From NCBI GenBank assembly GCA_036435485.1, contig CM071594.1, positions 199,666,216 to 199,730,215 on the forward strand: DNA of 64,000 nt, written 5' to 3'. Origin of the DNA: Saposhnikovia divaricata (Eukaryota; Streptophyta; Magnoliopsida; Apiales; Apiaceae). Of the stretch, positions 22,191 to 34,259 are shown one piece after another (the first letter of the stretch is position 1; each line of letters opens with the position of its first letter). The position numbers were made by a program, and so were the translations under genes. Below the pieces are notes generated by a model that saw only the letters and a program-made list of their open reading frames with translations, did no database searches and was not told the DNA's origin.

Positions 22191-25100
22191 ATGGCGAATA
22201 TCCAACTCACAATTCATACCCACACCAACTTCATTTCTTTTACTAGTGATGTCGAAGCACCCAATGCTAATTTCAAGTGCTTTGTTCGGTGGATGTCTGA
22301 GTCCTACATCAAGGATGCACTTTCAGCCAACCCAACACTGTATTTAGATTTGCTAGAACAATTCTGGAGGACTGCTACTGTGGAGGTCATTGCTCTTGAG
22401 AATGCTATAACCTCATACGTAGTCTACTGCAAGATTGAGGACAAGGAGATCGCCATCACTACTGTAGACATGAATCAAGCACTGGGGCTACAACAAGAAG
22501 TGTATGACCCACTAGCCACTAATGTAGAATTGGAGGACTTCTTTGATTTTATCAACTACTCAGATAAAATCAAACGTGGAAATTTGAATAGGAAGTTCTT
22601 GAGAAAAGAATGGAGCTATGTCTTTGCCACTCTTCTCCAAGTCTTCACAGCAAGGAAGTCTAGCTTTGACCAAATCAGCACACCTGTTCAACAAATAGGC
22701 TATGCTCTATCGTATGGGAAAAGGATTGATGTTGGACTAATCATAATGCAGGAGCAGTATGGGAGACTTGGTAAGAACTCAACCAAGAGAGGTAATGAAA
22801 TCTTCTTCCCTCATTTTATTCAATCTGCACTTAATTTTGTAAATAACAAATTGATTGAACTGCCTGGGATAGATAAATCTAGAATAGGCTATCCTAGATC
22901 CATGACCAAACTAATTTTTGGTAGCTTGGAGACTAGGAATGATGTGGATGTAAGACTTAAAATAACTCCCCATATGGAGAGTTTATTTAAGATTTACCCC
23001 CACAACATGCCAATATTTGCCTCTAAATCTGAGTTAGCTTGGCCTAAGCGAGTAGAACAAGATGCTAAACCAGGGCCTGCTAACCAACCCCATCAGACAA
23101 ACACTCTACCAAACACAGAGCCACCTACATCATCCTCTCAACAGGGTGGTGTTAGTAAAAAGGAGAAGAAGAGAAAACAGGTTGCTTCTGAACCTCTAAA
23201 AATCTTAATTGAAGCAGCCTTAGCTATGGAACTAGGTTTAGAAATTGAGGCACCTGATTCACCTTTACACAGACCAAAGAAGAAGAAAGTTAAGCAAACC
23301 ACCTCTTCAGTCACACAAATGGCTGAAGTTGTAAAATCAGGGGCAAACAGCTCACTAGATGTATCCTTTCAACAGGGTGCATCTATAGAATCAAGCATCC
23401 TCCCCAATGCACAATCCTGTAATGAGTCACCACATGGGAGTGATAAGGCTGGCACAACACAGAGTGGAGAGCACATCAATACTGAAACTCCTTCTATTTC
23501 TTAGGGGGAGTTACCAAAATCCATTCCAAAAGACACTACTCTTCCAGAATCTCACACTCAAATTTCATTGGAGCCTGCAACTCAAGCAATTGAGGAGCAA
23601 GGCATTGATCACCAAGAATTTTCCTCTCTTGGTGAGCCAATGGACTCAAGTGACTTAGTGCATGACACTTTGCTTACCACCCAGGCACCACATTTAGATG
23701 GTGAGGGAATGCTAGCTGGGGCATATCCTAATGACACCATAAAAAACACAGAGGATTCACTAGTTTTCACTAGAGACTCTGTGCCTGTGTCAACTATTGG
23801 TGTAACTCATCCCACTTCTGTGGAGACACCAGTAGTAGAGTCATTCCATCCGGTTACAGAAGTTGCATTTGTAACTGAGGAGTCTAGCTTGCCTAGCTCT
23901 AGCTCTGACTTTATGTCACAATGGCTGAAGCCTGTGTAACATGGCAGTGCTTCAGGATCAGGATCTGTTCCACCACAATTGATGGTTGAAGCACTTCAAA
24001 GCTTAGTTGTTGATCAGATTCCTGAGTTCACAAAGATTGCTCAACACCTTCTCACTGCAGACATGCCTGTTCCAGACTATGAAGCTATTCTCCTATGCCA
24101 CAGAGATGATGTGGAGATGCAAAAGGCAAAGATAATAGATGATGCTGAGAGAGATGGCAATGTAGATGCCTGGTTGCAAGGAAAATATTATATTACTCTC
24201 AATGACGCTCTTCAATATCTAAGGGAGGAGTACATCACTTCACTTGGTTCTAATGCCAAATCTCTGACTCCTGGTGAAGTGTATGAGGCTATGAATGATT
24301 CTTACAAGGGATTCCTCAAGGCTGCACACTATCTTGGTAAGGGAGTTAAAACTGAGGTCAACCATGTATGTGATAAAACAGCCACTACAGTGGAAGAAAT
24401 CAGGAGAGCTTTTGATGCAAAATTCCCTCAGTTGGATAGTGTTTTCGAGGATGTCAAATCCTGCAACTCCACCTGCACCAAGATGGATAATGGTCTAGCT
24501 ATCTGAAAGATGCTGTCACAAGTCTGGGGTATAAATTTCAAGCTCTATTAGATCAGACAACAGATGCCAATGCCATGCTGAGGACTCTATTTAAAAATCA
24601 ATATGGAGATAGGCTGGTGACTGAAGTCCCTGTGCATGAGATGACCAAGTTTGAAGTGGAGAGACTGAAAGATCAATCACTATCAGGTTTTAAAGCCACT
24701 AAGTTGTTCACAAAGGTGGAAACTCTTGAACAAGAGGTGGTCTCTCTCAAATAGTCCAATGCTCATCTGACAGACCAAGTTGCAACTCTCACTGAGTAGT
24801 TGAGCACTCAAGCCACCACCACAGCTGATGTTCTTCTGCATCAACAATTGATGATGTCTGCCATGATGAAGCATATGGGTCTCCCTCTTCCAGATGAATC
24901 TTCCAATCTCACCTCTTCCAACCCAAGGGCCCCTACTAAAGCCTCAGTGCCTGACACCAAGCCTAAGGGGGAGAAGAGAAACCTAAGGGACTCAAAGCCT
25001 AAGGGGGAGTCAAAAGAGGAGAAGCCTAGAAAGGAGAAACCCAAGTAGAAAGGTATTACAATACATGAGGGTGGTCATCAAAGGAGTTCAAAATCTATAA

Positions 25101-27019
25101 CCCATGTTCCAGGAAAAGGGAAAGGCAAAGTTGATGATCCTCCATCCTCACTGCCAGTTGTTACTCTACCAACTGTGCACATCACTACTCCCAGTGGCCA
25201 GAAGGAATCCATCACTACTACTGTAGTTGCAGGGAGTATGCCATCTGATAAACCTCCATTCTCCAAACCTAAAAGTGCCAAGCCTGTAGAAGTGAAGCTG
25301 ATTACTGAGGCCAAGCTACAAGAAATTGCTAACTCAAATGTCTATCATGATGAAGCATTCTTGGAGTTTCTGAAAGCCCTAAAGGAACAGGCTGGTGACA
25401 CTCTACTCTATCTGAGGAGTTTGAAGGATCAGATTGAGTATTTCACTGTGATACCCAAGAAGATCAATAGCTTATGGCTCAAGGAAATACTGATGATTTC
25501 AAAATCTAAGATATGACATCTAAACTACAAAACTCTACAAGCTCTAAAGTTCACAGAGGTAGATGCCCTAATGAAACTGATTGAGAAGGGAGATGTCAAT
25601 GAGAACAATAGGAGTCTATACAATGACTTAAGAAATGAGCAACAGGCTAGACTACCTGAAGTGTGCACTAATCCAAGAACCATTCTTTACCAATCTGGTA
25701 CCAAAATTCAAGATGTCAAGCAGCTGGTCATTCCTAATCATCTTACTCTTCAGAACCACAGACTCATCATTGATATCGTTGATCAACTGCAGAAGAAGAA
25801 GGGGAAAAGAACTGTTGAAGAGATAGAGGCACTACATATTCTCAGATCATTCATTGCTACTGATGCAATTCCAGAAATAGCCAAAAATAGGAGGGATAAG
25901 GATGATGAGAATGAAGACAAAGGTGATGGAAGAAGAAGTCATCACAGGAGTGATAAGGGTGATGAGGACAAAAAGAAGAAGAAGGATAGCAAGGATAAGA
26001 AAGGAGATGATGACCAAGGCAAAGTCTATGAGAGGAAGAATGGAAAACAGCAAGCTATAGGCATTGCTAGCAGTAATCTCACCACAACACAAGACTCCAA
26101 GTCTAGGGTGAATACTGTTAGTAATGACCTATCTAAATATACATTTATGGCTTCTGCAACTGTTTTGCCACCTCAAGAAGCGAAGAAGATACAAATCAAG
26201 AAACCATCTGTATGTTTCCAAAAGCACACTGCTAATGGTATACTACAGTGGTCTACAAGCAAAGGTTATAAGTTTCTGCCAAGCATTGAAGTGAAAAAGA
26301 TTAAATTCAAGCATGCTGCAAGAAAAGTAAAGCCATCTAAGTCAAGGGCCCTAACTATCATTCCAGGATCGAAACTCCAACCACTAGATGAAGATTTTGA
26401 TGAAGACCAACTGCAATTTCTAAGAGCTCAAAGAATCTACTATGCTGTAATTGTGAATGACTGCCTTGAGATCAAGTACACTGATGGGAGACAAAGGAAA
26501 TTCAAACAAGGGGGTTGTCAAAATTGGGGCAAGTTATATGAGATAGAGAGAATCATTGCACTATTGGACTCTGAGCACAAAGTGGAGAGAGTATGGAAGC
26601 TTGAGTTGATTGATTTTGTGAAGATGAAGAGAGATCGTGCTGAAGAAATAAGAAAGGGATGCATTGAGAAATGGCTAGAAAGGGAGAAGGAAATTGATAG
26701 ACTGGAAGTTGAAGCAGAAAAGCTAAGGGCAAAAGGATTGTGCAGAGTTCAATTCAATCCCTATGTGGTGAAGTATAGGAGAAGAAATGGAGATAATGTC
26801 AATATAAGAATGAACCTACTCAGTCACTATCCTGCTAACATTCTGAAACCAGTACTTGAAGATTTCAAGAACTCAATTCTGCTTGAAGAACTGGATGCAA
26901 TGGCAGAAATCGTAAGAGCTATGGATGAGAATGCAAGGAAGGAAAAAGAAAGAAAACAGAAGGAATATGATGACCTACTAGCCAGACATATGGAGGAGGA
27001 ATCAAATGAGAATGGCTAG
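22191..27019 (+). pseudogene. Very long extra reading frame of the SIRE-like element, unknown function
   Basis: It begins MANIQLTIHTHTNF and remains in one frame to ~24500, then continues one frame over to a stop at 27019: about 1600 codons. Stops lie at 23502 (TAG), 23937 (TAA), 24752 (TAG), 24797 (TAG), 25046 (TAG) and 25514 (TGA). The first ~290 residues are globular (FKCFVRWMSESYIKDAL; QIGYALSYGKRIDVGLII) and recall conserved plant-transposon proteins only weakly. Residues ~365-370 hold RPKKKKVKQ, a likely nuclear localisation signal. A Leu/Glu heptad-like stretch follows near 24700, then a Lys/Asp-rich region near 25900-26030, and a C-terminal charged helical part. I see no signal peptide or membrane segment, which argues against the envelope-like label often given to the third frame in this clade. 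Confidence 0.7.
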
Positions 27020-27141
27020 TACTTCACCATATTGTGTAAGATTGTTCACCCTGCAGTTCTATCCATGTTCTTAATCAAATCTACATACCTGTACTTTTTA
27101 AAGTTTTATCTTTATGTATGTTAGGCTTGTTATCAGGCATG

Positions 27142-27181
27142 AAATTGTGACTAAGGGTCTTACTCACAATTTGGGGGAGAT
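27142..27181 (+). promoter_or_regulatory. Copia polypurine tract with perfect 9-bp stem-loop
   Basis: AAATTGTGA (27142-27150) and TCACAATTT (27164-27172) form a perfect inverted repeat with a 13-nt loop. The second arm runs directly into GGGGGAGAT, which abuts the LTR start TGTTAG at 27182. Confidence 0.85.
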
Positions 27182-28499
27182 TGTTAGTCATAGAGACATG
27201 CATGTACTCATATAATAAGCCTAAGTATGTGTAATGCTATGCATTATTTACATGACCTCCTAACCGAGGGAACCTCTAGTTGTAGAGTTTCTGGTTGTTT
27301 TGTACTTATAAGAGGCATCAAATTCTAGTTGTGTAACTGTACTTATAAAGTCAAGAATAATGCTTGAAAGAAGTTCCAAGGTTCATGCCTCAAGCAAGAA
27401 GATAAAGACTATCGAATAATCATAGTTGAGATTTGAAGAAAATGAAGAATTTGCCTAAGTACCAATTCGAGAAGTGTGTTTGTTATATTCGAGAAGTCTA
27501 GCCTTCGAGAAGTCAGGGATTCGATATCTCAAAAGACATTATTCGATATCTCTGAATGCACTGTTCGATATCTCATTTGATATCTCAGAGATTCGACATG
27601 TCTACTACTCTATTCGAGAACTCAGGAAGTCAACAAGTCAAATCATCATTCGAGTTCTCTAAGAGTCAACAAGTCAAAGCTACATTTGATATCTCAAGGA
27701 CTAAAGAAGCTATTCGATATCTCAGGGATTCGATAAGTAAAATGCTCTATTCGATAATCCTTAAGAAAAGACTTATTCGAGAAGTGATTTGATATGTCAG
27801 TTTAACAGTATTCGAGAACTTAGAGTTATCGATTAAGCCAATTCTAGTTCTCGAATCACCAACAGAGTTACTTCTCGAATACAATCTTGGAGACAAAATA
27901 CTGAAGAATTGTACAAGTCAGAGACCTGCAACAAGCCAAGACGCTTTATGGACCACATACTGTAAAGCACGTTGGAAAGCCTACAAAGAAGCTTGGAGAG
28001 ATAGTACAAGAGACGAAGAGCTAAAGAAATGGATCTGAACAGAGTTCTAAGAAGTTAAATCTGTAGCCGTTTGGATTTTTACTCAAATAGGATAGACACA
28101 TTAAAAAGCAGATTTGTTTGCTACCTTATTTGTTGTAAGCAAGTTGTTCACGTATTATAAGTGAACAACCCTACTTTTTTAGCAAGTATCAAACAGAGTG
28201 ATCTAGAGTTCGAACAAGAAATATCTCTCGGAGAAAGAAGATGAGAATACTAACATTTGTATTCACAGATTGTAGCAGATCTTTATCTAATACAATATTA
28301 GATTAAAGTGATATCGTGTTCTTGTGTTTATATTCTGCACTTACATAATCTGTTAAACACAAAAACACACACTCTGTTACACAACCAGATTCAAACCAAG
28401 TTAAAACAACCTTCATCTAAAACACTTATCAGAAAAAGAAAAGTTTGAGAATCCATTCACCCCCCCCTCTGTTTTCTCGTGTGTGTTCAATACTCAACA
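27182..28499 (+). repeat. SIRE-like 3' LTR (1318 bp)
   Basis: It starts TGTTAGTCATAG after the polypurine tract and ends TACTCAACA. U3 holds a dense cluster of palindromic TTCGAGAA/TTCTCGAA sites. The 5' LTR is outside the window, so the ends rest on the PPT and the TG...CA rule. Confidence 0.82.
27466..27878. promoter_or_regulatory. Cluster of eight TTCnnGAA heat-shock-like sites in the LTR
   Basis: TTCGAGAA at 27466, 27488, 27504, 27613, 27776 and 27811, and TTCTCGAA at 27848 and 27871. Related TTCGATATCTC repeats lie between them. Every site is palindromic and contains the TTCnnGAA core bound by heat-shock factors. Function is inferred from motif density only. Confidence 0.5.
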
Positions 28500-29080
28500 G
28501 AATAGTGTGGTAAATATTTTTCAATTTTTAAATTTTTTTTATTCAATAATAGTAGATTTAGTTAAATTTGATTGCAACTTATGATTGTAGATCGAGAGTT
28601 TGAGATATTAAATACTATATTATATAATATAGATAAAATAGGCTCATATATTAAAATAATATATTTATATTAAAATCAATTAATAAATACACAATTTTGG
28701 AAAATGGCTCTATACATAGAGGCATGTGCAAAAAATAGACGTGTAAGTATATAATTATATAATTTCAATTGATTTGAATCAAAAATTGTGATTAATTAGT
28801 TATTAAGTATTTATGAAAATTACTCTGTAATATATAACTATATACGGTATTGTAGTATGATCGTAGTTGATATTTATGAAAATTATCTCGTAATATATAA
28901 TAATATAAATTTGATTGACTTTAAATTAAAAGATTGATAAGTTAGTAAATATTTTATCACTTTAAAAATATTTAATTTATTCATGTACTAAATAAAATAA
29001 ATTTTGTATTTCAAAAAAATTGTTAAGTAACCAAGATAAGTAATTTAGGATGAGAATGATATGATTAATTTAATTTCTGT
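28500..29080. other. AT-rich flank, nothing recognisable
   Basis: Unique-looking AT-rich sequence right of the Copia LTR. No frame, RNA gene or element terminus seen. Confidence 0.6.
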
Positions 29081-29690
29081 GGTAAATTCTAAATGGCTCT
29101 TATATATATTTATAAAATTAATCTGTAATGTATAATAACGTAATTATGATTAATTGTAAATCAAAAGAGTGGAAAATAAAAATTGTAAAAATCGATTAAT
29201 ATTATATTTATGTATAATCCTGATTGATTATAATTATATACTAATTTATTATAATTATTTTTTAATAATAAAAAATATGTAATATATGGATATGCTAAAT
29301 CAAGTAAATACTATATTTAATTTAGAATTGTTAACTAAATATGGTTAATATAATAGGATACGAATGATAAATAAGGAAAATTTTTAATATAATATGATTG
29401 GTCTAAAATTTGGAATGACCTCTAATTGGTCCTAAAACAATTCAAAATTTTCTTATTGGCTAACTGCATCTAACTGCGGTAAATTCTAAATGGCTCTTAT
29501 ATATATTTATAAAATTAATCTGTAATGTATAATAATGTAATTATGATTAATTATAAATCAAAAGAGTGGAAAATAAAAATTGTAAAAATCACTTAATATT
29601 ATATTTATGTATAATCCTGATTGATTTTAATTATATACTAATTTATTATAATTATTTTTTAATATTAAAAAATATGTAATATATGGATAT
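29081..29690. repeat. ~397-bp tandem repeat, units 1 and 2 (left part)
   Basis: Unit 1 starts at 29081 and unit 2 at 29478, both with GGTAAATTCTAAATGGCTCT. Each unit ends with a stretch holding three ATTGG (inverted CCAAT) motifs. Unit 2 is cut at 29690 by Gypsy element C and resumes at 37505. Confidence 0.85.
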
Positions 29691-30187
29691 TGTTGTGGAA
29701 TAAAAACTAGGTTACGAATTTGTACCTACTGCTAGGATTCGGGAGCTTCGTGCTTTAATGGTTGTTTCCGTGTTCGAGACTGATCGATCCTCACAGAGTG
29801 CCTACGTATCTCGTGTTGAGAATCAAGCCAAGACGTAGTTCTGAGAATGAGGGGTCAGGCCCTTTATATAGGCTGAGAAGCCTTAGAATTATGGTAGGAT
29901 TTGGAGACTTGGCGGACAAGTCACCTCCTTGAGGAAGGTTCTAGACTCTTTCCTTGTAGGAATCAATTTCCATGTTGAATTAGATGCCTTGGAGGCTAAG
30001 CCTAGCAGGAGTAGTATCCTTATTTGACTCTTATTTGCTGAGCTGTTTATTACCCATAATATTAATTACGAAATTAATATTTAATTAGGGTTTTGAGCCC
30101 CATAAATGGGCCCCACGTTTGGACCGTACCGGGTCTAATTAACTTCACATTAAATGTGTCTTTAGGGCTTATTTTTAGCCCATATCA
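29691..30187 (-). repeat. Element C 3' LTR (497 bp)
   Basis: Downstream copy of the minus-strand element, next to the polypurine tract. The matching TATA box is at 29863-29870 (TATATAAA on the minus strand). Confidence 0.92.
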
Positions 30188-30234
30188 TTTGCCCCCCAAC
30201 TTCTAGGAAAACTGATCAGGTTTTCCTTGAAGTT
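30188..30234 (-). promoter_or_regulatory. Element C polypurine tract with 14-bp stem-loop
   Basis: Minus strand GGGGGGCAAA abuts the LTR. Directly upstream, 30198-30234 forms an inverted repeat: AACTTC and AGGAAAAC pair with GTTTTCCT and GAAGTT, one mismatch between the two blocks, 7-nt loop. Element D has a sequence-related hairpin at the same place. Confidence 0.85.
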
Positions 30235-30329
30235 TTAACGGCCTTTTTCGAGACTCGGGTCGGGGTTCAATGTGGTACACTAGTGTTTCACGAGTACCGT
30301 CTTTCGATGTAAAGCGTGGAGCGATCGAC

Positions 30330-30850
30330 GCATTTACGACGACATTTTAAACGATGCTAAGCGGCACTAAACGACACTGAACGGTGCTAACTAGCCTTAA
30401 ACGACGTCTAAATGGTGTTACATGGCATAAGACGGTGCCAAACGGCGCTAATCGGCACTAAACGACACTAATCGGTGCTAAACGGCACTAAACGGCGCTA
30501 AATGGTGCTAAGCGGTACTAAACTTGGGCTGCCATTTTCTTAAAACGACAACGTTTTTCTAAAATGGCGATCGGCTTAGGTCGATCGGTCGGCTTAGGCC
30601 GGTCGGCTGAGGCTCGGTCGGCTGAGGCCCTTGGCTGAGGCCGGTCGGCTGAGGCCCGGTTGGCTGAGGCCCGGTCGGCTGAGGCCCTTGGCTGAGGCCG
30701 GTCGGCTGAGGCCCGGTCGGCTAAGGCCTTTGGCTGAGGCCGGTCGGCTGAGGCTCGGTCGGCTGAGGCCGATCGGCTGAGGCTCTTGGCTGAGGCCCTT
30801 GGTTGAGGCCGGTCGGCTGAGGCCCTTGGCTAAGGCCGATCGACTGCTAA
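30330..30850. repeat. Two minisatellites in element C 3' region
   Basis: 30330-30530 is built from a ~12-bp unit like TAAACGGCACTA, with A/G variation. 30555-30850 is a GC-rich ~14-bp unit like GGTCGGCTGAGGCC, repeated roughly twenty times. GC content is very unlike the surroundings. Confidence 0.88.
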
Positions 30851-32781
30851 GAGATCCTGGTCAGCTATCAGGAGATCCTGGTCGGCTGAGGCTGCCAGGA
30901 GGTCGGCCAGACCCCTTCCCGGGCAGCTGGTCGGCTGACAAGAGCTCCTGGTTGGCTGACGGCTGTCCCGGGTTGGCTGATTGGCTGACAGGGACTTCGG
31001 GTTGACCCAAACGGCACTAATCGACATTTAAACGATGTTTAATCTATGTTGAATGACGTTAAATGGCATAAGACGGCACTTACACGGTGCTAATCGACGT
31101 TAAACGACGCTAAGTTTTAGGAATGTTTGAAGGTCGACGTTCGTTCTGGAAAGTAAAAAACCTTCTCCAGAACCATCAACCGGGCCAACCAACTGACGGG
31201 AGGTCGGCCAGACCCCTTCTCAGGCAGCTATTCGGCTGCCAGGAGGTCCTGGTCGCCTGCCAGGTGCTCCTGGTCGGATGAGGCTGCAAAGAGGTTGGCC
31301 TGACCCCTTCCCGGGCAGCTGGTCGGCTGCCAGGAGGTCCTGGTTGCCTGCCAGGTGCTCCTGGTCGGCTGAGACCTTCTAAGGTTGTAGAAAATTTAGT
31401 GAGCTTCGCGTGGACTGTAAGATCGTCCAAATCTGATACCCGGAGCTCAAGATATGGCCCAAACAGCCCTGACAGCAGGTTGGCTGCCAAGAGGTCGGCC
31501 AAGGCCTCCCCTGACAGCTGGTCAGCTGCCAAGAGGTCGGCCAAGGGTCTTCATGACTATAGAAAACTCCATGAGCTTCGTGTGGACTGTAAGATCGTCC
31601 AAATCTGATACCCGGAGCTCAAGATATGGCCCAAACATCGTTGAAAGGTCCTGTTTCGACTTTTGCCCCGGCCTCAGCTCTGGCTTCGTTTTCTCCTTTC
31701 AAACATCAAGGTGAGGCTACGAACATCAACCTTAAGACTTGATAATCAAGCTCAGGACTCGATCATCAACCTTAGCCGGCCAATGGCCTCCTCGGGAGAT
31801 TGGTCGGTCGGTTCTTGATTGAACATCACGTTTCGAACATCAACTTCAAAATCTGATCATCGCCCTCACTCGACCAAGGCTTCAAGAGGATCCTTAGTTG
31901 ATTGTTAAGGGTCTCAGACCTTCCATAAGGTAACTTCAAACCTCTTTCAAGGGTTTCATGCTTGCCTGAAATTAAATAGAATTACTTCAAACTTTTCAAT
32001 CACCACGTTGGAATGTTGATTGAGTGGCTCGCTCTTGAGCTATGCTTGAATCTCTTGATCCAAGGTTGGTTCTAGTAGCTTTCCTGGCCTTCCTCGGCTT
32101 CAACTTAGTTCCTTAGTCCTTGATTCAAGACTAGAACTCCAAGCTTCTTAACTTATACTTGACCATCTAGGTTTACATTCAGCATCGTCAACCTAGAATC
32201 TAAAGTTTAGGTTTAAATGTTAAACGGCGCTAAACGGATCCAAGTCAGTCATGTTTTAAACATCAGGAGTGACGTCTGAAGGCTGACAAAGATGTTGAAA
32301 AGCTGACGGGAGGTCGGCCTAACCTCCTGAGGTTTCCTTGAGATGTTTAAATCTTGTTCAGCAATATTCGAACACTAGATGTCAATATCTGAACGTTGAT
32401 AAACAAATATTTGACTTTAAACTGGCTTTCATAGCTTTCGTGACCTTATGGGCCTTAACTCCCTTGTTGAATCCTTGGTTTTAAACCTTGAACTCATTCA
32501 TGGTTGTCGGTTATAACCAACCATTAACTCTAATTCTAAGATGTAAAAATGATGAAGTCCCTTAGTTCTTGCCCCCCTTGCTACATATGGTGGAGGTCTT
32601 GCTTCTCGGTTGATCGTTCAAGAAGTTCCCTTGCCACTTAACACTTGACTTCAAGTCTGGTGTGCCTTGGCTGGTTGTTAACCATTTATCTTGATTCTAG
32701 GTTTCCAACCTTCTTCTTATTCACACAGGACCTTGCTTTGGTTTGAATTTGATTGACGGCTCTTGATTCAAGTCCTTAAAC
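30851..32781 (-). other. Element C 3' non-coding region
   Basis: Variable non-coding sequence with shorter repeats: GGTCGGCTGCCAGGAGGTCC-like units near 30880-31370, and a 64-bp direct repeat (31401-31464 and 31573-31636, one mismatch). Small frames here are repeat-driven. Large repeat-bearing 3' regions are known from Tat/Ogre-type elements. Confidence 0.65.
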
Positions 32782-33880
32782 TCAAACAACAAACTCGACT
32801 ATGAACCCGTCAGGGCTTTGCAAGACCAAACCTGCACCACTAGATTTTGTTTTTGATGCCCCATCAAAATAAAGCACCAAATATTCAGGTACAAGTTCTT
32901 CATCTTTACCTTCGCCTCCGGGGGTGGGTACTATCTCCTGCCCCCCGACTTCTTGGTTGTCGATGGTATATTCAACCACGAAGTCAGCTAATGCCTGAGC
33001 CTTAATGGCTATTCGAGGCTTGTACGTGATGTCAAATTCTCCAAGTTCGATTGCCCACTTGATGAGCCTTCCATTGGCCTTCGGGATGTGCAAAATATTT
33101 CTCAACTGTTGGTCCATCAGGACTTCAATTTTGCGTGATTGAAAGTATGGTTGCAGCTTCCTTGAAGCTGTTAATAATGCCAAAGCAAAATTCTCGATGG
33201 TAGAGTAATTCAATTCAGCTCCATGCAACACCTTGCTCATATAGTAGATAGTCTTTTGAACCTTGCTCTCTTCTCGAATGAGAACGGCACTCAATGCTTG
33301 TTCAGATACTGCCAGGTATAAATTTAGTGTGTTTCCGGGACTAGGTTTGGCCAACAGCAGGGCTTCAGTCATGTACTTCTTTAGCTGTTCAAAGGCCTCT
33401 TGGCTTTCAGGTGTCCATTCAAAGTTCTTCACCTTCTTCAATGCTTGAAAGAAAGGCAAGCACTTATCACCAGATTTGGAGATAATCTCCTAAGGCTGTA
33501 ACTCGGCCTGTCAACTTCTGTACATCTCGTATAGAGTGGGGTGATTCCATATCCAAAATCGCTTTGATCTTATCAGGGTTGGCCTCTATGCCTTTTTTTG
33601 AAACCATCAGTCCTAATTTTTTTTTTTGATCCAATGCCAAAAGCACACTTGGCTGGATTCCACATCATCTTGTGGTGCCTCCGCACTTTGAATGCCTTTC
33701 CGAGGTGCTTAATATGGCATGCCTTGAATAGGCTCTCGACTAACATGTCATCTATGTAGACCTCCATGGTCTTTCTGGTCAATGGTGCAAAAATCTTGCT
33801 TATTAGCCTTTGGTAAGTGGCTCCTGCAGACTCCTCATCTTGGGTTGACATCAACCTAGAGTTTCTAAAACAACCTTTCT
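32782..33880 (-). pseudogene. Element C reverse transcriptase (3' half) and RNase H fragment
   Basis: The RT piece begins at SAGATYQRLISKIFAPL and includes the catalytic MEVYIDDMLVES; the first RT motifs are missing. A frameshift near 33573 follows. The frame 33459-32782 holds the connection and RNase H (FEWTPESQEAFEQLKKYM, VLHGAELNYSTIENFALALL, LYFDGASKTKSSGAGLVLQ) and stops just after LVLQSPDG. The rest of RNase H and all integrase are absent. Confidence 0.85.
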
Positions 33881-34259
33881 CAGCTTGGTTGGCCATCATG
33901 GCTTCAATGTTTGTCTTTTATCCTGGGTCCTTCAAGGACTTAAACTCTTATTTGGTTGTGTTGTAACCTAACTCTCGACCCTTCAGGGTTTTACTTATGT
34001 GTTTGTTCGTTTCCATTCGTGTATTCTTTTATTTTCAGTACTTGGTCATCTTTGACTTACACACATCAGGTGCTTGGCACATAAATAGAATCATAGAATG
34101 AAAAGCAAACTTGCATTAATAACTTAAAATGGGTTCAACCCTTACATGGAATACTACTATCCTACTCGGAGCAACATGCTCTGCAATGGTTTCAACGAAC
34201 CTTATTTCTACTTCTATTAGATAAATATGAAGCTAAGTCCTACTAGGATAACTTGAGCC
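33881..34259 (-). other. Displaced non-coding segment inside element C
   Basis: No frame. It lies between an RNase H fragment and reverse transcriptase, where a normal Gypsy element would have no gap. It may be 3'-region sequence moved here by the rearrangement. Confidence 0.5.

Larger units (their letters stand above)
19682..28499 (+). mobile_element. SIRE-like Copia element, 3' portion
   Basis: The visible part runs from reverse transcriptase through RNase H, a spacer, a very long extra frame, the polypurine tract and the 3' LTR. The order pol - extra frame - LTR and the Copia motifs (YVDD, ADYAG) fit the SIRE/Maximus clade. The 5' part (LTR, gag, protease, integrase) was displaced by the CACTA insertion at 19681 and should lie left of the window. 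The pol and extra frames carry several stops, so this copy is defective. The bases after the 3' LTR are GAATA, the expected place for a target duplication that cannot be checked here. Confidence 0.85.

Noticed and set aside
30799..31544. Arg/Pro/Gly-rich frames in the 3' region of element C
   Set aside because: Driven by the GC-rich minisatellite; open in several frames on both strands.
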